From positions 1 to 64,000 of the forward strand of contig CAZGKW010000021.1 of the NCBI GenBank assembly GCA_964526295.1: 64,000 nucleotides of DNA, written 5' to 3'. The translations under genes and the position numbers were made by a program. Source of the stretch: CAZGKW01 sp964526295. GTDB taxonomy: Bacteria; Planctomycetota; Phycisphaerae; FEN-1346. Positions 20,265 through 28,856 of the stretch are shown here, in pieces (the first letter of the stretch is position 1; every line of letters starts with the position of its first letter). The notes under the pieces were generated by a model that worked only from the letters and a program-made list of their open reading frames with translations, did no database searches and was not told the origin of the DNA.

Positions 20265-22652
20265 TCACTCGATAACCAGCTTGCCGTTGGACACTCGAAC
20301 CGTCCGGGCGCCTGCGCGGACTTCGGCGTCCAAGCCCTCCCCTTTCACGGTGACCTGCGGGGGCTTGGCGTTCTGGAGCGTGAAGACGGTGAGCAGCGCA
20401 CCGTCGCTCTCGGCCGAGGCGTCGGCGGCGTCTAGTTTTCCGACATTGGCTACTACGCCTGCCAGGCTCGGGCCGCTTGGCTTGCCTACGCGGAAACGGT
20501 TGCCCTCGACGTGCATTTCGCCCGCGTCGTCGGGGATCGGCAGGCGCGAGCGGAAGCGGTGCTCGCCGGCGTCGTCGCCCTCGACTCGCATCTGGTCCAG
20601 TACGGCCACCAGCAGGGGCGCGCCCGACGTCCCGCTGGCGTCGACGATGATCTGCCGGCGACCGCGGATGCCGAAGTCCAGGAAGTCGCCCAGCAACGGC
20701 ACGTACGCGACGCCGTCGGCGAAGTATCGCTGCATCACCGCCCTCGGGTCGCCCCGGCCCGCTTCGCCGTAGTACGCGCGGTCGAGGCGAAGCTCAATGC
20801 GAATCACGCGGTCGGCGAGGCGCTCGGAGGCGATCACTTCCGCCCCGATGTGTGGGTTGCCCGCCCGCGGCTTGCGCGGCGCCATCGGCAGCCACGGACC
20901 CGCCAGCCACGTGCGACCAAAACCGTGGAGCACGATCTCCCCGTTGACGCCGGATCGCTCGTAATGGCAACTGCCGCGTGTGCCACTCTTCATGTTGAGC
21001 GTCAGGACAAGGTCGCCGGCCAGCGGAGCGTCGCCGGCGACGCGGGCATCGTCCCAGCCGGTGCGGACGACGAAGTGCCCCTGCCGCACGTCGGGCGCCG
21101 CCCAGGGGAAGACATCCGCCGGGGGCTTGGGTTGCGCCTCGAAGGGGTAGTTGCACAACAGCATCACGCCGCTGATGCCGTGGTTGATGCCGAAGGTCCT
21201 GTCGCCCTCCAGGCCGACGGTCCGCTGGAAGAGATACTTGACGGCCGGGGCGAAGCGCTCGGGCACCAGCGGCCAGGCCATCGTCCAGACGATGTCGCGG
21301 ACGTTTCGGCCGTCGCAGTCGAGGGCTTCACCGATTCCGTCGTACTCGCGGGCGGCCTTGAAGAGTTGGCCGGGCTTGGCGCCCATAAAGTGGTGGACCA
21401 CGAAGAAGTCGCCAAGCGGTGAGGGGTTGATGCGTTGACCCGTTGCAACGGGGTACGCCCGCAGGAACTGCGTAAGTCCGCGATAGGCCGTCATCGCCTT
21501 GTAGTGCTGGCCCTCGATTGACGGGCCGGAATCGGCGATGCCGTAGCGAAGGTAGTCGCGGACCTCGCGGGCCATGCGGTCGGCCAGGGCGCCCATGCCC
21601 TCAATCGGCTTGCCGTCGGCGCCCTTCTCGCCGACCAGCACCAACGCCCCCAGCCCGGCCGCGCCGGCGCGAATGCCGTTGTGGTTCGACCAGCGCGATG
21701 GGTTGTGCCCGCCCATGGGCTTGCCACCCACCGCTCCGGCGGATACGTCGGCCACCCGGCGCTGGAGGTTCGCCACGCACTTCGCGCGGAACTCGGCGTC
21801 CCAGGCGTCGCAGGCGAAGTCGTACGCCAGCGTCAGGCCGATCAGCCGGGCGGCGTGGTGGATGTCCTGGCCGCCGCCGTAGTGCTTCAGGACGGTCGCT
21901 TCGAGGATGCCCCGGGCCTTGTCGGCGTGCTCCTTCTCTCCGGTCACCCTCCAGGCGAAGGCGTGGCTCACCGCCGGCCAGGAGGCGAACTTCGCGTCGT
22001 TGCCGCCCTCGGCTTCGGCGACGTCAACGCCGAGGAACTGGACGAAGCGCTCCCACATCGCCTTTGCCTCCGGCGACGTGCTGATACGTTTCTTCAGCGC
22101 CGCCACGCCGGGGGGATCGATCAGCAGCCGCGGGTGCTCTGCGGGCGCGGGTGGTGTGTAGTCGGCAACCGGAGCCGGCCACGGGGCAGCGAACCGCCCG
22201 CCAGCCTTGCCCTTCAGCGGCGCCATCTTTTCGCCGGCGGTGAAGCTGCCTTCGTAGGCGCCCGTGAGCCGTCCGCCTTCAACCGGCGTCAGGCGTATGG
22301 TGTACGAGCCCTTCGCGCCGCCGTCCCAGAGGTCGGGGCGGAAGTCCAGATCGAATTCGAGGACCAGCGCTTCGCCGTCGCGGGTGTGCTTGCGAAGCCT
22401 CGCGACGTGCTCCGAGTGCCGAAAGCCGAAGGCCGTCGCCCAACTGGACTTGGGCCAGTCGCCGCCGCGGATGGGCAGTTCGATTTCCAGGTCTACCAGA
22501 CGGTCGCCGCGGCCCGGCACGGCCGCGTCCAGGCGCAGCACCACGTTCGCATTCTCCGGCGAGAGCGCGTCGGCCGCCCAGGCAGGCACGGCAGTGGCCA
22601 GAAGGAGAGAGGTCAGGGTCAACCAGCAGCATCGGGTTCTTCGGTCGGGCAT
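20265..22652 (-). CDS. Secreted heparinase II/III-like protein
   Basis: This 795-residue protein starts at ATG 22652, with GGAGGG eight bases upstream, and has a signal peptide (RCCWLTLTSLLLATAVPAWA). The N-terminal sandwich is followed by the toroid opening EHPRLLIDPPGVAALKKRIS, then SRWSNHNGIRAGAAG, DSGPSIEGQHYKAMTAYRG, and a C-terminal domain with VVRTGWDDARVAG and GTRGSCHYERSGVNGEIVLH. The last pair corresponds to the usual heparinase strand with a histidine next to the substrate cleft. It ends in the shared tail (VRAGARTVRVSNGKLVIE). The expected role is exolytic or endolytic cleavage of an acidic polysaccharide. Substrate is unknown. Confidence 0.83.
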   Translation of the reverse strand: MPDRRTRCCWLTLTSLLLATAVPAWAADALSPENANVVLRLDAAVPGRGDRLVDLEIELPIRGGDWPKSSWATAFGFRHSEHVARLRKHTRDGEALVLEFDLDFRPDLWDGGAKGSYTIRLTPVEGGRLTGAYEGSFTAGEKMAPLKGKAGGRFAAPWPAPVADYTPPAPAEHPRLLIDPPGVAALKKRISTSPEAKAMWERFVQFLGVDVAEAEGGNDAKFASWPAVSHAFAWRVTGEKEHADKARGILEATVLKHYGGGQDIHHAARLIGLTLAYDFACDAWDAEFRAKCVANLQRRVADVSAGAVGGKPMGGHNPSRWSNHNGIRAGAAGLGALVLVGEKGADGKPIEGMGALADRMAREVRDYLRYGIADSGPSIEGQHYKAMTAYRGLTQFLRAYPVATGQRINPSPLGDFFVVHHFMGAKPGQLFKAAREYDGIGEALDCDGRNVRDIVWTMAWPLVPERFAPAVKYLFQRTVGLEGDRTFGINHGISGVMLLCNYPFEAQPKPPADVFPWAAPDVRQGHFVVRTGWDDARVAGDAPLAGDLVLTLNMKSGTRGSCHYERSGVNGEIVLHGFGRTWLAGPWLPMAPRKPRAGNPHIGAEVIASERLADRVIRIELRLDRAYYGEAGRGDPRAVMQRYFADGVAYVPLLGDFLDFGIRGRRQIIVDASGTSGAPLLVAVLDQMRVEGDDAGEHRFRSRLPIPDDAGEMHVEGNRFRVGKPSGPSLAGVVANVGKLDAADASAESDGALLTVFTLQNAKPPQVTVKGEGLDAEVRAGARTVRVSNGKLVIE

Positions 22653-22726
22653 TGCATCCCTCCGTCGCATGGGCGAGCGATCGGTTGCTCGCAAGAAATC
22701 TGTTGTGTTCCGCTCTCCGCAGCCCA

Positions 22727-24211
22727 TCACTTGGCGGCCTCCTTGAGCTTCGCCCGTGCCCGCGTCGCAACCGGCGCGGGCGGGTCGGTCGCAAGGAATG
22801 TCTCGACCGCCTTGCGGCGGGCAGGCCTGTCGATGGTCCCGCCGATCCAGCCGATCCGCCCGTCGCGAGTCTTCCACGTCGCCAGGGCCGGGCGCCAGTC
22901 AGCGTCGGGGCCTACCAGCGGGCGGACCTCCAGTGCCTTCATCTGTTCGCGTGGGATCGATATCGGGAAGGGCCCCGGCAGCACCATCGTGGCGCCGGTG
23001 ACCTTCCGGCCCTGGAGGGCCGCCAGCGGGAAGCGCGTCAGCACGCGGATCCGTTTGCCGTCGGCGTTGGACGCGACGGCCATCTGGCGGTACTTGCCAT
23101 GGGCGTTGCAGGTGTAGCTGTCGCGCGGGAGCTGCCCGTCGAGCTTGTGCTCGGCTATCATCGACCAGTCGTAGGTGTTGGCGGGGATGGCGACCACACC
23201 GGCGTCAGTCTGGACCTCCAGCCGCTGTGGGCCGCCGTAGCGGCCGCCTGGCATCTCGTCGCCCGGGGAAAAGCCCGCGTACTGCTCGACAGGCGAGACG
23301 ACAACGCTGAGCCACTCGCCCCGAAGCAGTTCGGCCGGAACGGCGAAGTCGTGGTGCTGGTCGAGCTTCCGCTCTCCCTCGTTCACCGATTTGAGCGCCG
23401 CTCCGGTGGCGGGCTCGCCTGAGCACGTCTCAGCCAGGATGCGGTCAAGCTGTTCATCGGCGGCGCGGACCCGCTTCCAGGCAGCGTAGGCCTCCGGATC
23501 GGCCGAATCGAGGCCATCCAACGCCCGGGCGATTCCGTCGCCGACGTACCCGTATACCCGCTCGGCCGCGGAGTTCTGAAGGGCAAAGCCGCGGCCGCCC
23601 GTCGCGAGCCCGGGGCCTCTCGCGTCCTTGTCCGCCCACGCGTTGGCGTAGAGGTCGACGCAAGGCAGCTTTGCCTCGGCCGCGACGGCGCGCACCATAC
23701 CGGCGAACTCGCGGCTGGCCCCTTCACCTCGCTTGCCGTATTCACGCATGCCGTGCCACGCGTCCAAACGGGCGTCGACGATCGGAGCCGGCGTCAGCAG
23801 CACTACTCTCGCGCCCTTCGTCTTGGGGTGCTTGCGCAGGTTGGCGATCAACTCGCGGTAAAAGCGTCCCACCGTCTCCGCGCCCCCTGCCGGGGCCCAG
23901 TAGCGGTCCATCGTGTCGCCCTGACCCAGTAGCAGTACCACCGCCTGGGCGGGCTGGTGTGGGGCAAGCACCTTGTCGAGGTGGTCTGCCAGCTCGACGG
24001 TGAAACGGCCGTCGGCGCCGTCGATGCTCACGCGCCACTGGGGGTAGTGCGACTGAAGCAGGACCGGCCAAGGCGGCTGGTCACCGCTGCGACGGACGTT
24101 TCCGTCGCCGAGAATCAGCACGTGCGGACGCGGGTCACCTGGCGTGCCCGCCACGGCCAACGTTGCGGCGAGGGCGAGTGTCGCTGCTATGGCAACAGGC
24201 AATCGATTCAT
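22727..24211 (-). CDS. Exported SGNH/GDSL-fold protein lacking the usual nucleophile
   Basis: This 494-residue protein has a signal peptide (MNRLPVAIAATLALAATLAVAG). The SGNH fold is visible from block I (HVLILGDGN, residues 30-38), block III (VVLLLGQGD) and ARVVLLTPAPIVDARLD. In active members block I is GDS with a catalytic serine; here it is GDG. The usual DxxH in block V is also not apparent near FALQNSAAERVYGYVGDG. The C-terminal 200 residues form an extra beta-rich domain. The start overlaps the MFS stop by four bases (ATGA). It may bind, rather than hydrolyse, an acylated glycan. A different active site cannot be excluded. Confidence 0.72.
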   Translation of the reverse strand: MNRLPVAIAATLALAATLAVAGTPGDPRPHVLILGDGNVRRSGDQPPWPVLLQSHYPQWRVSIDGADGRFTVELADHLDKVLAPHQPAQAVVLLLGQGDTMDRYWAPAGGAETVGRFYRELIANLRKHPKTKGARVVLLTPAPIVDARLDAWHGMREYGKRGEGASREFAGMVRAVAAEAKLPCVDLYANAWADKDARGPGLATGGRGFALQNSAAERVYGYVGDGIARALDGLDSADPEAYAAWKRVRAADEQLDRILAETCSGEPATGAALKSVNEGERKLDQHHDFAVPAELLRGEWLSVVVSPVEQYAGFSPGDEMPGGRYGGPQRLEVQTDAGVVAIPANTYDWSMIAEHKLDGQLPRDSYTCNAHGKYRQMAVASNADGKRIRVLTRFPLAALQGRKVTGATMVLPGPFPISIPREQMKALEVRPLVGPDADWRPALATWKTRDGRIGWIGGTIDRPARRKAVETFLATDPPAPVATRARAKLKEAAK

Positions 24212-25557
24212 GTCATTTCACTCCTTTGCTCGTCGGGATTTCGCGGTCGCCCGACCGCCAGCAGGACGCCCAGTGCCGCGATCGCCAGAACGCCCGAGGC
24301 CGCGAGAACCGGGCGCAGGCCGAAGGCCCCCATCGCGCGGCCGACCGCCAAAACGTACAGCAGCACGAACGGCGCCGGCACGGCCGCGGCGACCGCCACG
24401 TACGTCGGCCGCCGCCCGCGCGGGGCGAACTGGTAGACCAGGTTCTGCATGGAGATCATCTGCCCGGTGATCGCGATTGTCAGAAGCGCGAAGGCCGGGT
24501 ACATCACCCGCCAGTCCCAGGCGGCCGCCGCCAGCGCCGCGGCGGCCGCGTAGCTCAGCGCCGCCAGCAGGAGCACCAGCCGGTGCCCGTGGCGGTCGCC
24601 GAGATGCCCCAGCCCCAGCGACCCGACCAGCACTGCGCCCGTCGAGACCATCACGAAATCGCCGGTGACGGCGTCGCTGAGGCCAAACGTCCGCATCGCG
24701 TGGACCATGAACAGGCCCTGGCCGATGACGTAGCAGTACGCCAGCGACTGGTAGACGAGGAAGCCTCGGAAGCGGCGGTCTGTGCGGAGCACGTCGAGCA
24801 TGGAGCGGGCATAGGTCGGCCAGTCTGCGTGGCGGACGCCGTGGTCGACGACCGGCTCGCGGTTCATCAGGAAGAAGGCGAAGGAGACGCACGTCACAAG
24901 GAAGCACAGCCCGAACAGCAGCGAGTAGTTGCCCGGGTAGCTCACCAGTTCGCCTCGCATGATCACGGCGACCACCACGCCTCCCAGCAGGCCCATCGCG
25001 TTACCGAGCATGTGGCTGGCGCCGCGGAAGATGCCCCAGCGGTACGGCGGGATGGTCTTGGCGATCAGTTCGTTCCACGCCGGCTGGGCCAGGCCCATCG
25101 CGACGTTCGAGCCCAGCAGGGCCAGCAAGGCCAGGGCGATGACTGTGTTGGGATCGTCCACGGCCCAGAACAGGATCGCCCCCGCCAGCAACAGCCACGG
25201 CAACCGCTGCCCGATGCCGCAGGCGACGATGAAGGGCTTCTGGCGCAGCCGTTGCTCCGCCTTGAAGGAGGTCGCCACGCCGGGTAGGCGCATCCCGAGG
25301 ACCATCAACGCCGGAAGCAGCGCCACCACCGACTCCGATGCGCCGAGCCGGAGCATCAGCGCCGGGTAGACCACAGCCAGCGAAATCAGACTCACCGCTC
25401 CCTGGTAGAGCGCAACGTCGGCAACGTTCACGAGCATGTTGCGGCGGTAGCCGACTTCGACATACGCGGCATAGTCCCGATCCAGCGCCGCGGCCGGGGC
25501 GGCTTGCGCTGCGGAGGCCGAGCCGGAGTCCTGGATGGTCCTGGCGGTCAGAGTCAC
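24208..25557 (-). CDS. MFS transporter, probable sugar uptake
   Basis: This 449-residue polytopic membrane protein has about twelve hydrophobic segments (for example VALYQGAVSLISLAVVYPAL, VLVGSLGLGHLGDRHGHRLV). The GHLGDRHGHR loop between helices is the classic MFS motif A (GxLaDrxGrr). The N-terminus is a soluble 30-residue alanine-rich leader. The GTG start overlaps the preceding heparinase-like gene by four bases and its stop overlaps the SGNH gene by four, so it is embedded in the operon. It is the only transporter in the locus, so it is the best candidate for importing the oligosaccharide or uronate released outside. A permease of the GPH type is a possible alternative. Confidence 0.82.
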   Translation of the reverse strand: MTLTARTIQDSGSASAAQAAPAAALDRDYAAYVEVGYRRNMLVNVADVALYQGAVSLISLAVVYPALMLRLGASESVVALLPALMVLGMRLPGVATSFKAEQRLRQKPFIVACGIGQRLPWLLLAGAILFWAVDDPNTVIALALLALLGSNVAMGLAQPAWNELIAKTIPPYRWGIFRGASHMLGNAMGLLGGVVVAVIMRGELVSYPGNYSLLFGLCFLVTCVSFAFFLMNREPVVDHGVRHADWPTYARSMLDVLRTDRRFRGFLVYQSLAYCYVIGQGLFMVHAMRTFGLSDAVTGDFVMVSTGAVLVGSLGLGHLGDRHGHRLVLLLAALSYAAAAALAAAAWDWRVMYPAFALLTIAITGQMISMQNLVYQFAPRGRRPTYVAVAAAVPAPFVLLYVLAVGRAMGAFGLRPVLAASGVLAIAALGVLLAVGRPRNPDEQRSEMT

Positions 25558-28500
25558 TTCGCCTCCGTGGAGTCAAACTGCTCCAGAACGACCTTTCGAC
25601 CGTCGAAGCCGACCTTCTGCCGACCCACGGTGACCACGGCGTCGGGGCCGGAGCCTGTGACGCTCACCGCCGGCGGCTCGGCGGCGCCGAGCGTCATGAC
25701 CACGAAGTAGAAGTCATCGTCTCCCCGGGCGGCAGCCGGGGTGCCTGGAAAGCTGACGACCTTGCGGGTGAACTCGCCGCTCTGGTGGTCGTAGCGATAG
25801 TTGATCTCGATGCCGTAGGTGACCTGGGCCACGGTGGGTGTGGCGGTGCCCGGGGCGACGATCGTGCCCGCCAGCCGCGCGCCCCCCGACCCGCGGATGA
25901 CAAAGCTGCCCCTGTCGGCCGAAACGTGGTTGTCGCGATGGGTCACCAGGCGCCAGCGGTTGGGCGCCGGTGGCCGGAGCTTTCTGTCGTCTGGGGCCGG
26001 ACCCAGTTCGACCAGCGGGTCGGCCGATTCGTCGCCGATGTCCAGTTCCGGGGCGTCCGGCCGCTTGACGGGCTTACTCGCCAGGTTTGCCAGGGCCTCC
26101 GCGGGTGTGGCGAAACGAACACGATCCACCAGAATCAGCAGCACCGGCGCGCCCGACGCGCCCGAGTAATCCACCGCGAAAGACCGCAGCCCGGTGCCCT
26201 TCTCGCCAAGGCCGTAGGCCAGACTCACCACGGCCGAGCCGTCGGCCGCAGTGGCCAGGTGTGTTTGCCGGACATGCGTTGGTCCGCGGGAGCCCAAGAC
26301 GGCGACGGTGTTGGTCTCCTTTGCGCCGCTTCGCCCGTTGCCCGGGAGCATCCACTCGCCGCCCAGGCCCATCAGGCGCAGGTCCAACTCCGCCCCCTCG
26401 CACGACCAGTCGCCGCCTGGGTGGCGGAAGCCGGTGAACACAGCCACAATGTCGTCCCCGTCTCGCCAGCGGTTGCGCATCGTGTAGCCCAGACGTTGCG
26501 AGTCGACCAGCGCCCGTGGCAGGGCGCCGGCCGGATCGCCGCCGCCCATGCCCGAGATCATCTCGGCCGGGGCATTGACCAGCGTGAACGCCGCCGACAT
26601 CGGGTCCAGCGATTCGATGGCCCCCTCGGGGGCCTGGAAGAGCTTACGGTCGGCCAGGTCGAGCGTGCGTCGCCACGCCCATGCCACGGCCGGGCGGAGC
26701 TTGGGCGGAACGCTTGCAAAGCCGCGGGCGAACACGTCCACCCCGACGGGCCCGCCGCCCCGGCCGTAGTCCTGCATGCGGGCCCACTTGTCGCTGAAAA
26801 CGGTCCGCGCCGTCGCCTGGGCCAGGAACCAGCCCAGGTTCTGGTCGGCGGCGATTTCCGTGCCTTGGGCATTGCGCCACGCGTGGGCAAAGGGCATGGC
26901 CACGCGGAGCGGGTGCTGCGTGTAGCACTGCCCTGCCGAGTGCCAGCCCTTTTCGCTGATGGCGGCCGTGGCGTAGCGGGCCATCATGTCCTGCGCCAGC
27001 GGAAGCCAGAGCAGCGCGTCGGGGTCGGGACGTCCGAGCGGCTCAAAGTGCGGCTTCAGGGCCGCCAGGTAACGTCGGCGGAAGCCCGCTTCCGTGTTGC
27101 GAACCCGCTCGGCCGTGGCGGCCGCGGCCTCGTCCAGCGGCTCCAGGAACACCTCGTCGTAGAGGCGGTCCCGAAAGTGGGCTAACCGCAGCGTGGAGAT
27201 GGTCACCTTCCGCAGAACCGGGTGCTTGCCGGCAGAGAGCTTCAGCACGTCTGCGTGCTCGAAGCGCCGCCCCGAGATGTAGAGGCAACTGTCGGCGAAC
27301 TTCCAGTCGTGCTGATCGCGTCGGCCGCTGAGTTTCACCTGCAGCGCCCGTTCGGACGGGTTGTCCAGGACGGCGTAGAAGTACATCGTCTGGAAGCCCT
27401 TCAGTCCGGCCGCCCGCCACAGGGCGATCCATCCCTCCGGCGCCTGGTACTCACCCTTGGAGACGACCGCCTGCTCGGGCACCGGTCCGAAGGAGAATTC
27501 CTGGCTGCTGGTCAGTGGTTGGAGGTCATCCCCCTGGACGTCGTAGTTCTGCGGGCGAGGCCTGGCGTTCTTGAACGCGATCTGCGAGCGGTACTTGCCG
27601 CAGAGGGGTCCCTGGCGGGGCTGAGGCTTGACCTTCGTCGTGAATCTTGTTGCCGCGCCGGGGCGTGCGTTGGCCTCGCCGCCAAGCCCGGCCAAGGCGT
27701 CGCGGCCGATGCCGACATTCAGCGGACCCGTAAAGAGCCACTTGCGCAGCGGCGCCTCGCCGACGGGCAGCACGGGCGCCCCCTCGGCCGGGGTGAAACC
27801 CTCGGGGGGCGCGATGGCGGGAATCTTCCAGTCGTCCGGCGGCTCGGGGAAGTCGGCCTCGTCGGCCAGCAGTGCCAGGGCGACCATCCCGGTCGCGGCG
27901 CGGTACTGCGCGGACCAGTTGCTGTGCGGGTGCCCGTTGCCGCTGTTGATCTCGCCGTAGTCGTAGAGGAATCGCATCTTATCGCGGAGAAAGGCCCGCA
28001 TGCGGGCGTTGTAGGCGTCGTCGCAGGTGTCGTAGATGAGGTCCCAGGCGAGCATGGCCTCGGTCGCCTTGTGGGCGGGGTCGTGGATGGGCCCCAGCGT
28101 CCGCCACCAGCCCGAGGCGATGTCCGCGTCGATCAGCTCGCGGGCCTTGGCGGCGTGGGCCTTCTCGCCCGTGAGCTGATAGAGCAGCCCCCAGGCGACC
28201 GCGCTGCCCGAGCGGCTCCAGCCGGGCTGTTTCATCCGCTCGACCATCGCCCGGCCCCAGTCCGTCGCCGCCCTGCGTTTCAGGTCGGCGAGCTGCTCAC
28301 GGCGAATCAGGAAACGCGGGTGCTCGCCGGGCCTCGCCGCCGGGGGCATATCCCATGCGCGCAACGCCTCGACCACGCCGGCCAGCTTTCCTTCGGCGGC
28401 GGTACCGTCGGCGACGGCCTTCCAACTGCCCGTCACCTTCCCGTCGCTCACGGTCAGGTCCATCGTCACCACGGCCGTCAGCGGCAGGTCCCTGGTGAGC

Positions 28501-28856
28501 CAGTCTCGCCGGCGAGGCAAGCCGCCGATGAGCAACTCGACCTCCACGTGCCAGCCGTCGCTGCGCGGCTCTGCGGATCGGACGTACCCCCGCGCTGCCC
28601 GCATCCCCTGGCTCCCGGGGCCGCGGCGAAAGTCGCCTGCCAGCGTCGGCTGCCAGCGCCCCTCGCGCCGGACCAGCACAAGCGTCGCCTTCGTCGGCTC
28701 CTCGGCCGACGAAGGGCGAGCGTCGGGAACTGCGATCGCCTCCAGCCCCGGCAGATCGAGGCGATATCGCTCCTCGCCGGGCCGATCGTCGGCCCAAGCC
28801 AGCCCGTGCAGCAGCGCTACGGCCAGGGCAAATGTCGCCACCGCGCGGAGGTTCAT
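25554..28856 (-). CDS. Secreted heparinase II/III-like protein, largest paralogue
   Basis: This 1,100-residue protein starts at ATG 28856, with GGAGGG immediately upstream inside the end of the PQQ gene, and has a signal peptide (MNLRAVATFALAVALLHGLAWA). The toroid starts at EHPRFLIRREQLADLKRRA and includes HSNWSAQYRAATGMVALALL. A 200-residue jelly-roll insertion follows (YQAPEGWIALW, YFYAVLDNPSERALQVKL), then the C-terminal sandwich with YTMRNRWRDGDDIVAVFTG and SFAVDYSGASGAPVLLILVD. The end carries the shared tail (VTVGRQKVGFDGRKVVLE). The N-terminal order is the same as the 992-residue paralogue at 15511-18489, so they are probably ancient duplicates. Enzyme substrate is not identifiable. 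Confidence 0.82.
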   Translation of the reverse strand: MNLRAVATFALAVALLHGLAWADDRPGEERYRLDLPGLEAIAVPDARPSSAEEPTKATLVLVRREGRWQPTLAGDFRRGPGSQGMRAARGYVRSAEPRSDGWHVEVELLIGGLPRRRDWLTRDLPLTAVVTMDLTVSDGKVTGSWKAVADGTAAEGKLAGVVEALRAWDMPPAARPGEHPRFLIRREQLADLKRRAATDWGRAMVERMKQPGWSRSGSAVAWGLLYQLTGEKAHAAKARELIDADIASGWWRTLGPIHDPAHKATEAMLAWDLIYDTCDDAYNARMRAFLRDKMRFLYDYGEINSGNGHPHSNWSAQYRAATGMVALALLADEADFPEPPDDWKIPAIAPPEGFTPAEGAPVLPVGEAPLRKWLFTGPLNVGIGRDALAGLGGEANARPGAATRFTTKVKPQPRQGPLCGKYRSQIAFKNARPRPQNYDVQGDDLQPLTSSQEFSFGPVPEQAVVSKGEYQAPEGWIALWRAAGLKGFQTMYFYAVLDNPSERALQVKLSGRRDQHDWKFADSCLYISGRRFEHADVLKLSAGKHPVLRKVTISTLRLAHFRDRLYDEVFLEPLDEAAAATAERVRNTEAGFRRRYLAALKPHFEPLGRPDPDALLWLPLAQDMMARYATAAISEKGWHSAGQCYTQHPLRVAMPFAHAWRNAQGTEIAADQNLGWFLAQATARTVFSDKWARMQDYGRGGGPVGVDVFARGFASVPPKLRPAVAWAWRRTLDLADRKLFQAPEGAIESLDPMSAAFTLVNAPAEMISGMGGGDPAGALPRALVDSQRLGYTMRNRWRDGDDIVAVFTGFRHPGGDWSCEGAELDLRLMGLGGEWMLPGNGRSGAKETNTVAVLGSRGPTHVRQTHLATAADGSAVVSLAYGLGEKGTGLRSFAVDYSGASGAPVLLILVDRVRFATPAEALANLASKPVKRPDAPELDIGDESADPLVELGPAPDDRKLRPPAPNRWRLVTHRDNHVSADRGSFVIRGSGGARLAGTIVAPGTATPTVAQVTYGIEINYRYDHQSGEFTRKVVSFPGTPAAARGDDDFYFVVMTLGAAEPPAVSVTGSGPDAVVTVGRQKVGFDGRKVVLEQFDSTEAK

